From: an uncultured Lentisphaeria bacterium
GTDB lineage: Bacteria; Verrucomicrobiota; Lentisphaeria; Victivallales; UBA1829
Direction: 5' to 3'
Assembly (NCBI GenBank): GCA_949282305.1
Contig: CASDPB010000065.1
Span: 1-64,000 of the forward strand
DNA length: 64,000 nt
In this document: one piece after another, positions 53,398 to 62,574 of the stretch
How the letters are laid out: each line of letters starts with the position of its first letter
Position numbering within the stretch: the stretch's first letter is position 1
Translations under genes and position numbers: made by a program
Notes under the pieces: generated by a model
The model's database searches: none
Told to the model about the DNA's origin: nothing
The model's input: only the letters and a program-made list of their open reading frames with translations

Positions 53398-54690
53398 ATG
53401 AGACAGTTTGCTTTTCTTCTATTTTTGTTTCTTTTCGTTCCGGCTGCCGTCTTCTCCGATGAAAAGAAATCCGCCGTGCCTGTGCCGCCTGCGCTTCCTG
53501 TTCCATCCATTAAGGAGGCAGCGGAGAAAGACCCCTATCTTTACAAGGAGATTGCTTTTTTCCTGCGGGCACTGGCAATCGTGAGGGAGAATTACGTTGA
53601 CAAGGACAAAGCATCCGATGAGAAACTTCTGAAGGCGGCGCTGCGGGGAATGCTTCAGGAGCTGGATGAATTCAGCACGTATGAGGCGCCGGAACAGTTT
53701 AAGGCGATTCGTGAGGATACTGCCGGCCGTTTTGCCGGAATCGGGCTGACGCTTTCTCAGCGCGGGAGGGCGGTTCAGGTGGTCTCCGTCGTGGATGGCG
53801 CTCCTGCCCAGAAGGCAGGTCTTCTTCCCGGAGATGTTCTGACGGACGTTGCGGGAAAACCGGTGGCGAAAATGACGTTTCAGGAGTGTGTCTCCATGTT
53901 GAAAGGCGCGCCGGGAACCAGGGTGACGGTCAGGGTTTACCGCCGGAAAACCGATGCCTTCCAGGAATTTACGTTAACCCGTGAGATCATCAGGATTCCA
54001 TCGCTTCGCGGCGTCCGGATCATTGATGGAAAATTCGGTTATCTCAGGATCACGAATTTTTCCAATCCGACCGCAGCCGATCTTGACAAAGTGCTGGCGG
54101 AATTTGCGGAAAAGAACGTCAAGGGGATCATCATTGACCTGCGGAATAATCCCGGCGGGCTTTTGAGCGCGGCAATTGAAGTATGCAGCCGGTTCCTGAA
54201 GAAAGGTGAGCTTGTTGTTTATACGGAGGGGCGGTCCGCGCGTGCGAAACAGGAATTTCATGCTGTCGAGGCGAAGAAGTATCTGGATGTTCCTCTGGTC
54301 CTGCTGGTCAACGGAAATTCCGCCAGTGCCGCGGAAATTTTTTCCGGATGCCTTCAGGATCACAACCGTGCGGTGCTCCTCGGCACGAAAACATTTGGCA
54401 AAGGTTCGGTCCAGACGATGATTCCCCTGCCGGATCAGGGGGCAATACGCCTGACGACCGCCAAATATTACACTCCGAGCCGCCGTGTCATTCACGGCAG
54501 GGGGATTACACCGGATATTATCGTTCCCATGACTCCGGCTTCGGAGGCGGCTCTTGCGATGCGCTTGAATACCGCGCCCGGGGAGGTTTATGCGGAAAAC
54601 GGCCGCGGAGTGAAGGATATTCAGCTGGAAAGAGCCCTGGAGCTTCTCAAAGGAGTCACTCTTTTCATGAAAAACCGGAATATCGAATGA
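53398..54690 (+). CDS. S41-family C-terminal processing protease (CtpA/Prc-like)
   Basis: A 430-residue periplasmic protease with a signal peptide at about 1-20. A PDZ domain lies at about 112-185 (RFAGIGLTLSQRGRAVQVVSVVDGAPAQKAGL and GDVLTDVAGKPV). The protease fold has GKFGYLRITNFSN, GIIIDLRNNPGGLL, the nucleophile Ser in LVNGNSASAAEIFSG and the general-base Lys in GTKTFGKGSVQTM, so the Ser-Lys dyad is complete. It probably trims envelope proteins. A short hairpin follows the stop and a lipoprotein gene is 96 bases downstream. Confidence 0.94.
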   Translation: MRQFAFLLFLFLFVPAAVFSDEKKSAVPVPPALPVPSIKEAAEKDPYLYKEIAFFLRALAIVRENYVDKDKASDEKLLKAALRGMLQELDEFSTYEAPEQFKAIREDTAGRFAGIGLTLSQRGRAVQVVSVVDGAPAQKAGLLPGDVLTDVAGKPVAKMTFQECVSMLKGAPGTRVTVRVYRRKTDAFQEFTLTREIIRIPSLRGVRIIDGKFGYLRITNFSNPTAADLDKVLAEFAEKNVKGIIIDLRNNPGGLLSAAIEVCSRFLKKGELVVYTEGRSARAKQEFHAVEAKKYLDVPLVLLVNGNSASAAEIFSGCLQDHNRAVLLGTKTFGKGSVQTMIPLPDQGAIRLTTAKYYTPSRRVIHGRGITPDIIVPMTPASEAALAMRLNTAPGEVYAENGRGVKDIQLERALELLKGVTLFMKNRNIE

Positions 54691-54694
54691 TTTA

Positions 54695-54726
54695 CCCGGA
54701 AAATTTCGTCTTCCGGGCTTGTCTTT
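54695..54726 (+). terminator. weak terminator-like hairpin after the S41 gene
   Basis: Stem CCCGGAA/TTCCGGG with a nine-base loop, then CTTGTCTTT. The T-run is broken, so read-through into the lipoprotein gene is likely. Confidence 0.4.
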
Positions 54727-54786
54727 CTGCAAAAGAAAGTGCATATTTCCATACTTATGTTTCAACAATGACCTGAAAGGAAGCCA

Positions 54787-55359
54787 ATGAATAAAATAAC
54801 GACACTGATTCTGTCCATTTTCTCCCTGATGCTGTTTGCAGGCTGCGCACGGACCATCATTCCGGAAGAGGTGCTCCAGCTGCCGGAATATGCGTCGGTC
54901 TATACTTCTTACAATCTCTGGGCGAATGAGAAAGACGAAATTCCAAGCGCTAACATTCAGAAGGGGACCATTATTCCGTTCGGGACGGAGATCACGTTTG
55001 TCAACGCCAATGAGAACGAGATCAATTTCAAACGGGTCAGCGACGGCAAGGTGTTCAAGATAGTCTACGACAAGAACAAGAACATCATTCCGATTGAGAT
55101 GTTCATCAAGCGTCTCTTTGTCTTTGACAATGCCGAGATGCTTGCCGCCGGAATTCGCCCGGTCATTTATGAAAAGCTCAGACGCGGCATTGTGGAAAAA
55201 GGCATGACACGCAATGAGGTGCTCCTTGCGTTCGGGCCTCCGCCCGCCATGAGAACGCCGGTGGAGTCGGTGGATACCTGGACTTACTGGACGGATGACG
55301 GTGTTTCCAAAAAAGTCGTGTTTTTCGGAAACAGGGTCATTGAGATTATTGAGATTTGA
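54787..55359 (+). CDS. BamE/SmpA-like outer-membrane lipoprotein
   Basis: A 190-residue lipoprotein with the lipobox LFAGC at about 16-20. The C-terminal third has [21 protein letters not shown], the helix-turn element of SmpA/OmlA (BamE) proteins, then two beta strands ([12 protein letters not shown] and [14 protein letters not shown]). The middle part (about 45-110) is an extra domain not seen in BamE. AAAGGAAGCC precedes the ATG. The exact partner is unknown. Confidence 0.72.
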   Translation: MNKITTLILSIFSLMLFAGCARTIIPEEVLQLPEYASVYTSYNLWANEKDEIPSANIQKGTIIPFGTEITFVNANENEINFKRVSDGKVFKIVYDKNKNIIPIEMFIKRLFVFDNAEMLAAGIRPVIYEKLRRGIVEKGMTRNEVLLAFGPPPAMRTPVESVDTWTYWTDDGVSKKVVFFGNRVIEIIEI

Positions 55360-55373
55360 AACGGAGGGGCTGG

Positions 55374-56330
55374 ATGAACAACAGAACGGTTCTTGTCACC
55401 GGCGGCGGCGGTTTTATCGGGTCGCATCTCTGTGAGCGTCTTCTTGCCGAGGGCATGGACGTCATTTGCCTGGACAACTTCTTTACAGGCTCGAAAAACA
55501 ACATCCGTCATTTACTCGTCAATCCGTCATTTGAGTTGATCCGTCATGACATTACGACTCCGATCAGCCTTGAAGTCAATGCGATTTTCAATCTGGCGTG
55601 TCCGGCGTCGCCTGTCCATTACCAGCATGACCCGGTTCAGACTGCGCGGACCAATGTGCTCGGCGCCATGAACATGCTGGAACTGGCGCGCCGTCTCAGG
55701 ATTCCGATTCTTCAGGCATCCACGTCCGAGATTTACGGCGATCCGAAAGTTCATCCGCAGAAGGAAACCTACTGGGGAAATGTGAATCCCATCGGCGTGC
55801 GGAGCTGTTATGATGAAGGCAAACGGTGCGCGGAGACCCTGTTCTTCGATTATCACCGTCAATATGGACTGGACATCAAAGTCGTGCGTATCTTCAACAC
55901 ATACGGGCCGCGTATGCACCCGAACGACGGACGGGTTGTCAGCAATTTCATCATGCAGGCTTTGACGAAAAAAGACATCACGATCTACGGAGACGGTTCA
56001 CAGACACGCAGTTTCTGCTATGTGTCCGATCTGGTGGAAGCTCTGATCCGTGTTATGAATACGCCGAAGTCCTTCACCGGTCCTGTCAACCTCGGCAATC
56101 CGCAGGAGTTCACCGTACGTCAGCTCGCCGAAAAAGTGCTTGAACTGACCGGCAGCAGATCCAAATTGATTTTCAAGGATCTCCCGCAGGATGATCCCGT
56201 CAAGCGCAAACCGGATATTTCCCTCGCGAAGAAAGTCCTCGGATGGAAACCGGAAGTTTCAGTCGATGAAGGTCTTACATGGACAATTGCCTATTTCAGC
56301 GACCTGATCAGAAAGAAGAACAAGCAGTAA
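55374..56330 (+). CDS. UDP-glucuronate decarboxylase (UDP-xylose synthase)-like SDR enzyme
   Basis: A 318-residue extended SDR. The NAD site is [19 protein letters not shown] at about 6-24. [22 protein letters not shown] is the UXS signature near 75-96, and the active-site tyrosine-lysine pair is [11 protein letters not shown] (YxxxK) near 144-154, with [10 protein letters not shown] after it. It forms UDP-xylose from UDP-glucuronate. GGAGGGG precedes ATG 55374; an ATG at 55356 overlaps that site. It lies upstream of murF/murE with no large gap but is not a peptidoglycan enzyme, so it probably serves capsule or glycan synthesis. Confidence 0.93.
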   Translation: MNNRTVLVTGGGGFIGSHLCERLLAEGMDVICLDNFFTGSKNNIRHLLVNPSFELIRHDITTPISLEVNAIFNLACPASPVHYQHDPVQTARTNVLGAMNMLELARRLRIPILQASTSEIYGDPKVHPQKETYWGNVNPIGVRSCYDEGKRCAETLFFDYHRQYGLDIKVVRIFNTYGPRMHPNDGRVVSNFIMQALTKKDITIYGDGSQTRSFCYVSDLVEALIRVMNTPKSFTGPVNLGNPQEFTVRQLAEKVLELTGSRSKLIFKDLPQDDPVKRKPDISLAKKVLGWKPEVSVDEGLTWTIAYFSDLIRKKNKQ

Positions 56331-56357
56331 TATTTCAGTTCATGGAGAAGTGTCCGA

Positions 56358-57752
56358 ATGCCTTTGTTTTCATTTGCCGAGATACTGAATGCCTGCAACG
56401 GGGAGTTCGTCAATGTAACGGATTTTCATATTTCCGTTGATTCGGTTTCGACGGACTCCAGAGAGAAAATGAAAAGGGGGCTTTTCATTGCTCTTGCCGG
56501 CGAAAATTTCGACGGGCATGATTATCTCCGGCAGGCAATCGCCAACGGCGCGGTTCTTCTCTGCATTGAAAAGGCAAAACTTTCCAAACTTCCGCCCGGA
56601 GTTCCCGCCATACTGGTGGATTCTCCCCTGCGTGCCTATCAGGAGCTGGCTCATCTTTACCGCCGCCGCTTCAGGAATCTGAAAGTCATTGCGCTGACCG
56701 GTTCCTGCGGTAAAACCAGCACAAAGGAAACGCTGTATGCGATTTTCAAACAGGTCTATGGCGAGGAGCATGTTCTTGCAACACTGGGCAATACGAACAA
56801 CCAGATCGGGGTTCCGCAGAATATGATGCGCCTTGCGCCGGAACACAGGATCTGCATTCTTGAAATGGGAACCAATCATTTCGGGGAAATTGAACCTGTT
56901 GCAAAAATCGCGGAACCGGACGTGTCGCTTGTGGTCTCCATTGGAAACTGCCATTTGGAATATCTGAAGAATCTCGACGGCGTGGCGACGGAAAAAGCGC
57001 ATATCCTGCTGGCGCTTTCCAAAGACGGAACGGCGGTGATCCCCCAGGAATCTCCCGGAAACGGAATTCTTCGTTCCGCCGCATCGAATGCGGCAAGAAT
57101 CCTGACGTTCGGCTTTTCAGAGAAGGCAACAGTTCAGGCGGTTTACAAAGGCGGCAATATCAACGGAAGCTCCTTTGAGCTGATAAATCATGAAAACGGT
57201 GAACATGCACTGGTGAACTGGAGTCTTTCCGGCAGACATCAGGCGTGCAATGCGGCAGGGGCGGCGGCGGTCGCCGTCGCGTTCGGGATTCCGCTGCCGC
57301 AGATTGCCGAAGGAATCCGGCAGACCTGTCTGCCCGGAATGCGGATGCGCCGGACGGAGCATGGCGGCGCGACCTGGCTGAACGATGCTTATAACGCCAA
57401 CCCGGACAGTATGCGGGCGTCTCTGGAGTGGCTCGGCGAATTTGCCGACGGCAACAAACTTTTTCTGGTGCTCGGCGATATGGGGGAGATCGGGAAAAGC
57501 GCACTCAAGGAACACCTCAAGGTGCTTTATTATGCGAGGCAGAAGTTCCCCGAAGCCAGAATTGCGGCGGTGGGAACCCACATGTCCAAGGCAGTTGCCG
57601 TAATGGATCTGGTTTCCAGGAAGAATATTCTTGCGTTTCCCGTCACGGAGGAGGCGGCAGTTCCCATACGGCGGATGGTGCAGAAAGGCGATCTTGTGTT
57701 TTTGAAGGCTTCCCGCCGGACCGGTCTGGAGGCGATTGAACCGGAGGATTGA
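56358..57752 (+). CDS. murF: UDP-N-acetylmuramoyl-tripeptide--D-alanyl-D-alanine ligase MurF
   Basis: A 464-residue Mur ligase adding D-Ala-D-Ala to the UDP-MurNAc tripeptide. The ATP site is VIALTGSCGKTSTKETLYAIF at about 113-133. TLGNTNNQIGVPQNMMRL and ILEMGTNHFGEI follow, and the C-terminal WLNDAYNANPDSMRASLEWL is typical of MurF. GGAGAAG lies before the ATG. The order here is murF then murE, the reverse of the E. coli dcw cluster. Confidence 0.95.
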   Translation: MPLFSFAEILNACNGEFVNVTDFHISVDSVSTDSREKMKRGLFIALAGENFDGHDYLRQAIANGAVLLCIEKAKLSKLPPGVPAILVDSPLRAYQELAHLYRRRFRNLKVIALTGSCGKTSTKETLYAIFKQVYGEEHVLATLGNTNNQIGVPQNMMRLAPEHRICILEMGTNHFGEIEPVAKIAEPDVSLVVSIGNCHLEYLKNLDGVATEKAHILLALSKDGTAVIPQESPGNGILRSAASNAARILTFGFSEKATVQAVYKGGNINGSSFELINHENGEHALVNWSLSGRHQACNAAGAAAVAVAFGIPLPQIAEGIRQTCLPGMRMRRTEHGGATWLNDAYNANPDSMRASLEWLGEFADGNKLFLVLGDMGEIGKSALKEHLKVLYYARQKFPEARIAAVGTHMSKAVAVMDLVSRKNILAFPVTEEAAVPIRRMVQKGDLVFLKASRRTGLEAIEPED

Positions 57753-57757
57753 GGAGA

Positions 57758-59248
57758 ATGGAAAAAACTCTTTCCGCATATCTGCAGGCTCTGGGACCGC
57801 TGGTGAGGAAGTCTGTCATTTATGATCCGGAACAGCTGATCTCCGGAGTTGCCAACGATTCCCGCCGGACCGGGAAAAATTTCATATTCTGTGCAATCAA
57901 GGGGGCGAAAATTGACGGACACTGTTTCATTTCTGATGCCGTCAAAAACGGAGCATCCGTCATTTTTGCCTCGGAAGAGGTTTCCGTCCCTGAAAATATA
58001 TCCGTCATTTTGGTTTCCGACTCCTATCATGCGTGGGGAATCCTCTGTGCCGAATTCTTCGGCAATCCGGCAGACCGTCTGGATGTTTTCGCCGTCACAG
58101 GCACCAACGGGAAAACGTCGATTGCATTTATGCTGAAACGGATTCTGACGGCTTACGGTCTTTCCTGCGGACTGATCTCCACGGTGGAATACGACGTCGG
58201 CGGCAAAGCTCCGCCGGAAGAAGCCGCCCGGACAACGCCGGATTCCTACAGCATTCAGGAACTTTTTGCGCGAATGCTTCGGAACGGATGCCGTTGTGCC
58301 GTGATTGAGGCGTCCAGCCACGGACTTCATCAGCACCGGACCGGCAATGTCCGGTTTGCAGGCGCAATTTTCACCAATCTGACGGGCGACCACCTGGATT
58401 ATCATCATACGATGGAGGCATATTATCAGGCGAAAAAACTGCTTTTCAGCGAAATGCTGCGTCCTGACGCTCCGGCAGTCGTCAATATTGACGATGAATG
58501 GGGACGCCGTCTCGCATCCGAACTTCCGGGGAAAAGAGTTCTGACGCTTTCACGGGAAAATCCCCGCGCCGACGGTTATATCCATTCGGTCAGTCTTTCG
58601 GGAACCGGCACGGAATTTTCCCTCCGCGCGGCGGGAACGGAGATCAGAATCAGGTCCGTGTTGATTGGTGAACATAATGTCTGCAATATGTCTCTTGCGG
58701 CCCTTGCGGCTCTTGCCGGCGGCATTCCTCCGGAACTGATTGCGGAGACGCTCTCCGCGCCGGACATTGCGCCGCCGGGACGCCTTGAGCCGTTCAATCT
58801 TCCCAACGGTGCGCGCGCGTTTGTCGATTACGCTCATACCGATGATGCCCTGTTCCGCGTATTGACGGCGATCCGGGCATTCCGGAAGAAAGGACGGATC
58901 ATTACCGTTTTCGGCTGCGGCGGCGACCGCGACCGTACGAAACGTCCGCGGATGGCATCGGCTGCTTCAGAGCTTTCCGATGTAGTCATTGTGACCAGCG
59001 ACAATCCCCGCACGGAAGATCCTCATGCCATTATTGCGGAGATTCTTTCCGGAATCAGACCGGGGAAGAAGTTTTTTGTCGAACCGGACCGGCGGAACGC
59101 GATTTTGAAAGCCGTGGCGGTTTCCCGCAGGGACGACATTGTCCTGATTGCCGGGAAGGGGCATGAAAACTATCAGGAGATCAACGGCGTCAAACATCAT
59201 TTTGACGATCGCGAAGTTCTGCGTTCCATTCAGCGGAATTCTCCGTAA
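57758..59248 (+). CDS. murE: UDP-N-acetylmuramoyl-tripeptide synthetase MurE (meso-diaminopimelate type)
   Basis: A 496-residue Mur ligase adding the third amino acid. The ATP site is FAVTGTNGKTSIAFML near 111-126. The carbamylated-lysine region is GDHLDYHHTMEAYYQAKKLLF near 210-230. SDNPRTEDP near 411-419 carries DNPR, the meso-diaminopimelate recognition motif, so m-DAP is predicted in the peptidoglycan. I use ATG 57758, ten bases after GGAGG; the TTG at 57749 would leave almost no spacing. It is five bases after the murF stop. A hairpin spans its stop codon. Confidence 0.96.
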   Translation: MEKTLSAYLQALGPLVRKSVIYDPEQLISGVANDSRRTGKNFIFCAIKGAKIDGHCFISDAVKNGASVIFASEEVSVPENISVILVSDSYHAWGILCAEFFGNPADRLDVFAVTGTNGKTSIAFMLKRILTAYGLSCGLISTVEYDVGGKAPPEEAARTTPDSYSIQELFARMLRNGCRCAVIEASSHGLHQHRTGNVRFAGAIFTNLTGDHLDYHHTMEAYYQAKKLLFSEMLRPDAPAVVNIDDEWGRRLASELPGKRVLTLSRENPRADGYIHSVSLSGTGTEFSLRAAGTEIRIRSVLIGEHNVCNMSLAALAALAGGIPPELIAETLSAPDIAPPGRLEPFNLPNGARAFVDYAHTDDALFRVLTAIRAFRKKGRIITVFGCGGDRDRTKRPRMASAASELSDVVIVTSDNPRTEDPHAIIAEILSGIRPGKKFFVEPDRRNAILKAVAVSRRDDIVLIAGKGHENYQEINGVKHHFDDREVLRSIQRNSP

Positions 59249-59257
59249 TCCGGAGAA
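59239..59257. terminator. hairpin at the murE/AraC convergent junction
   Basis: Stem TTCTCCG/CGGAGAA with the murE stop codon in the loop. No T-run follows on either strand, so it is a weak terminator candidate. Confidence 0.25.
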
Positions 59258-59276
59258 CCCGCGGGCGCGGAGGCAT

Positions 59277-60176
59277 TCATGAATCCCGGTTCCTGAAAAG
59301 GGGACGGATTTTTTCCTGCGGAATTTCCGGGGAAGCCTGATCGTTTCGCCGATACGTTGCTTTTCTGTATTGAAGCGGAGTTCTGCCGTACCTCTCCCGG
59401 AACAGCCGGCAGAAATAAGCGGGATTCCGAAAGCCCAGTTTTGCCGTGATCCCGTAAACGGGAATTGCCGTCTCTTTCAAAAGACGTGCCGCTTCTCCAA
59501 GTTTGAGCTCCTGCAGATATGCCGCGGGAGATACCGGGAAACAGCGCTTCCAGCAACGGTAGAAATTCCTGCGGGAGAAACCGTATCTTCCGGCGATCTC
59601 GTCCAGATTGATCTCCCCGCAGAAATTCAGCTGAAAACAGGAGGCTATCCTGTGAATCCGGGCATTCATATATTCCTCTTTTCCCGGAGTGGAATCACGC
59701 ATCAGGAGCAGTTCCTCAAACAAACTCATGGCGAGCAGGTCCATGCGGTCCGCAATGCCGGGTTCCGTGCTCCGCACCATCAGTTCACGCATTTCACGAA
59801 GCATCCGGCTGATCTGCGGCGTCATGCGGAATTCCCAGCAGTAGGGTGGCTCAATGAAACCGGCGTGTTTCATGGCGTCCGCCAGCGCAGGATCGAATTT
59901 GAAGTAAAATGCGTCCCGGGGATGATCCACAACGAAGGAGTGTGTCACGTCCGGGACCTTCAGTGCCGCATTCGGATAACGCACCGTATAACAGGTGTCA
60001 TCAAACCATTCCCGCGACTGTTCCGCATCCGAGGAGAGCCGAACGCATAATTCCAGCTTCCCTTTCACAACCGCCGACATGTAAGGATGATTCTCGATGA
60101 TCCCCACCGACTCCAGCGGAAACGGCAGATGAAATCTGCGCCTGATCTTGCTCAGATCGACACAACTGACCGGCAT
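59277..60176 (-). CDS. AraC-family transcriptional regulator
   Basis: A 299-residue regulator. The N-terminal sensor (about 10-150) lacks a clear cupin signature. The C-terminal double HTH is at about 185-280 (LDEIAGRYGFSRRNFYRCWKRCFPVSPAAYLQ and VYGITAKLGFRNPAYFCRLFRERYG). It is transcribed away from the DUF6259-like hydrolase gene and presumably activates it. GGAGGGAATGCC precedes the ATG. The candidate operator is the TGGCAC direct repeat described separately. Confidence 0.9.
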   Translation of the reverse strand: MPVSCVDLSKIRRRFHLPFPLESVGIIENHPYMSAVVKGKLELCVRLSSDAEQSREWFDDTCYTVRYPNAALKVPDVTHSFVVDHPRDAFYFKFDPALADAMKHAGFIEPPYCWEFRMTPQISRMLREMRELMVRSTEPGIADRMDLLAMSLFEELLLMRDSTPGKEEYMNARIHRIASCFQLNFCGEINLDEIAGRYGFSRRNFYRCWKRCFPVSPAAYLQELKLGEAARLLKETAIPVYGITAKLGFRNPAYFCRLFRERYGRTPLQYRKATYRRNDQASPEIPQEKIRPLFRNRDS

Positions 60177-60234
60177 GGCATTCCCTCCTTTCCCCTTTCA
60201 ACTTACCTTGTCCGTCCGATGTTTTCAAGAGCAC

Positions 60235-60262
60235 TGGCACAAAAACAATATTTATTTGGCAC
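60235..60262. promoter_or_regulatory. direct repeat, candidate AraC half-sites
   Basis: TGGCAC occurs at 60235-60240 and 60257-60262, 22 bases apart centre to centre, about two helical turns. The second copy ends ten bases before the -35 of the hydrolase promoter. This is the usual geometry of an AraC activator site. Confidence 0.55.
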
Positions 60263-60271
60263 GGACACCCA

Positions 60272-60299
60272 TTGAGTTTCTGTTCTGTTCCGGTATAAT
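60272..60299 (+). promoter_or_regulatory. promoter of the DUF6259-like hydrolase gene
   Basis: TTGAGT, 16 bases, TATAAT, about 50 bases before the start codon. Confidence 0.65.
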
Positions 60300-60348
60300 A
60301 ACATGGAAACGGCACATATCCGACAACTAAATTCAATGGAGAAACAGA

Positions 60349-62289
60349 ATGAACATTGCAGGCTGGAACATTGAAAGCAAATGGAAATTCAGACTCGGAA
60401 CTCTCCACGGAGAATTGCGGGAACTGGTTCCGGAAGACATGATGCGGTACCGCAGGGAGGAAAGCGGCGGTTGCACTGCCGAAATCTGGACGGGACACCC
60501 TTCATACGGACAGGACTTCCGGGTCAAGGTCGTATGGGAGGAAAAAGAAGATTGCCTGTATGCCGGCAGAATCTCCTATTCCGGTTATGAGGGGGCGCTT
60601 TTCATTGAGGAAATTCATTTTCCCATTGCAGTTTGTCCTCTTTACAGAGATTCCAGGTTTCTCTGGGGCGGCAGTGACATGGGGCTGATCGTGAATCCTG
60701 CGGAGCTGAATGAAAAAACATGGGAAGGAGCATATTGCTCCATGCAGTTCGCGGCGTTTCTGAACGGAAAGGAACCGGGGATTTATTTCGATCACCGCGA
60801 CACCCGCCACAGTTCAAAAAACGGACGTTGTCAAATCACGGAAACGGCACAGATTTACAGCGGCATTCATTTTATCGGCAATACCGAAACGCCGGCAAGG
60901 GAATATGCCCTGCCCTATGAAAACTGCATCGGGGTCTTTCAGGGCGGATGGTTCAACGCGGGACAGATCTACAGGAAATGGGCGCTGCGGCAGAGCTGGG
61001 CGGTCAACAGAAAGCACGAAAATCCGCTCCGGCATATCGGCATGTGGGTCTGGAACAGAGGACTCGCAGAAGAGGTCATTCCTCCGGTTCTGAAACTTCA
61101 GGAAGATTTGGGTTCGATTCCTGTCGCTCTTGACTGGTACTGGTGGCATCACAATCCGTATGACACGGATTACCCGGATTTCTGGCCTCCGCGGGAAGGG
61201 GAGGAAAAATTCAAGGCGGATGTGGCGGCACTCAAAAAACACGGCGTTTTCACGCAGGTCTACGTCAACGGCATGACATGGGATATGGACGGCGCCTCGT
61301 GGAAGGAGGGCGGCGATGAATCGGTTGTCATTTTGCGGGACGGGAAACCGCGTGCGGTTGCGTTCAACCAGTTCAATTACCATCGCCTCGGTTACATGTG
61401 CGGGGAATCTCCAAAATTCCAGGAAAAGATGTCCGTTCTTGTAAGACGCCTTCGGGAAAGCGGACTTGACGGTCAGTATCTGGACATGATCGGCTGTGCC
61501 AGCTACACACCGTGCTACAATCCCGCACATCATCATCCGCGGGGAGACTCCGCTGCCGGAGTGGAGGGATTCCGGCGTATGCTTGCGCGCCTGAAAGCGG
61601 AGAATCCGGGATTTCCGCTTTCCACGGAATGCTGCAATGAGGCTTACATGGATCTTGTCGACAGTGTCATCACCTGCGGAGCGGTATCCGCCGAACGCAT
61701 GGGCAGCAGATTGGAACCGGTTCCGCTGTTTACTTCAATTTATCATGGCAGTCTGGCTGTATTCGGCAGCTATGCGCTTCCGGACGGCATTCCGTCATGG
61801 GATCCTCTCTGGCCGGACAAGGAACGCTGGCAGGGGGAGGAGCCGTGGCATCAGCTTTATCCCGATCAGTTTTTCATTGAACTGGCACGGGATGTGGCAT
61901 GGGGTGTTCAGCCGATGGTCTGCAATCTCAGCAGGAAGATACAGGAAGATCCCGAATTCTCGGAAAGCTGGCGTTTTATTCTTGAAACGGCAAAGTTCTA
62001 CCACGCAAACAGAAAATTTCTGTTTGACGGCACCATGCTTTCCCCGGAAGGATTTCAATGCGGAAAAAAAGAGGTGAAATTCATGAAACGGATGATCTTT
62101 ACGAAAAAGAGAGACAGCACCGTTATCGTAAAGACGTTTCCGGCGATTCTCCACAGCGTCTGGAAAGCGCCGGACGGTGAAGAAGCTCTGATTCTGGCAA
62201 ATTATACAGCCGGTGAACAGGAGTGGAGCTATCGGAAACAATCCGGAAAAATTCCGGCGCGTTCTTACCGGAAAATCATGCTTTCATAA
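60349..62289 (+). CDS. DUF6259-like TIM-barrel glycoside hydrolase
   Basis: A 646-residue protein without a signal peptide. The N-terminal 215 residues are a beta-sandwich domain. A TIM barrel follows: DWYWWHHNPYDTDYPDFWPP near 260-280, VFTQVYVNGMTWD near 300-312, LDGQYLDMIGCAS near 374-386 and STECCNEAYMDL near 425-436; Asp of YLDM and Glu of STEC are the candidate catalytic residues. A beta domain ends it. I compare it with the DUF6259 family, frequent in Victivallis-like genomes, from memory. The divergent AraC gene should regulate it. GGAGAAACAGA precedes the ATG. A bidirectional terminator lies after the stop. Confidence 0.72.
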   Translation: MNIAGWNIESKWKFRLGTLHGELRELVPEDMMRYRREESGGCTAEIWTGHPSYGQDFRVKVVWEEKEDCLYAGRISYSGYEGALFIEEIHFPIAVCPLYRDSRFLWGGSDMGLIVNPAELNEKTWEGAYCSMQFAAFLNGKEPGIYFDHRDTRHSSKNGRCQITETAQIYSGIHFIGNTETPAREYALPYENCIGVFQGGWFNAGQIYRKWALRQSWAVNRKHENPLRHIGMWVWNRGLAEEVIPPVLKLQEDLGSIPVALDWYWWHHNPYDTDYPDFWPPREGEEKFKADVAALKKHGVFTQVYVNGMTWDMDGASWKEGGDESVVILRDGKPRAVAFNQFNYHRLGYMCGESPKFQEKMSVLVRRLRESGLDGQYLDMIGCASYTPCYNPAHHHPRGDSAAGVEGFRRMLARLKAENPGFPLSTECCNEAYMDLVDSVITCGAVSAERMGSRLEPVPLFTSIYHGSLAVFGSYALPDGIPSWDPLWPDKERWQGEEPWHQLYPDQFFIELARDVAWGVQPMVCNLSRKIQEDPEFSESWRFILETAKFYHANRKFLFDGTMLSPEGFQCGKKEVKFMKRMIFTKKRDSTVIVKTFPAILHSVWKAPDGEEALILANYTAGEQEWSYRKQSGKIPARSYRKIMLS

Positions 62290-62315
62290 GTTTTGCCGGC
62301 ATCTCCGGACAACAA

Positions 62316-62348
62316 AAAAGCAGCACCCGTCTGCCGGATGCTGCTTTT
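62316..62348. terminator. bidirectional terminator between hydrolase and rpsU
   Basis: Stem AAAAGCAGCA/TGCTGCTTTT with a further CCG/CGG pair inside. It serves both the plus-strand hydrolase gene and the minus-strand rpoD-rpsU transcript. Confidence 0.8.
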
Positions 62349-62368
62349 ACAAATTTCAGGCGGAAAAC

Positions 62369-62536
62369 TCAGCCGCGACGACGCTGTGAGCGGCGTTTCT
62401 TTTCGCTGGGCTTCTCGAAGTGTCTTCTGTTGCGAAGTTCCTTGAGGGTGCCTTCTTTGTCAAGCTTCTTTTTGAGACGGCGAAGAGCTCTGTCGATCGG
62501 TTCGCCTTTCTTCATGCGAATTTCTGTTGCTTCCAT
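62369..62536 (-). CDS. rpsU: 30S ribosomal protein bS21
   Basis: A 55-residue basic ribosomal protein, below the length of most predicted genes. It begins [20 protein letters not shown] and continues with [30 protein letters not shown], a normal bS21. A strong GGGGGTGA site precedes the ATG. It is 38 bases after the sigma factor stop, so it is cotranscribed with it, the reverse of the E. coli rpsU-dnaG-rpoD order and with no dnaG. Confidence 0.95.
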   Translation of the reverse strand: MEATEIRMKKGEPIDRALRRLKKKLDKEGTLKELRNRRHFEKPSEKKRRSQRRRG

Positions 62537-62574
62537 TGTGTTCACCCCCTTTCGAGATAGTTGTCTTTTCCTAT

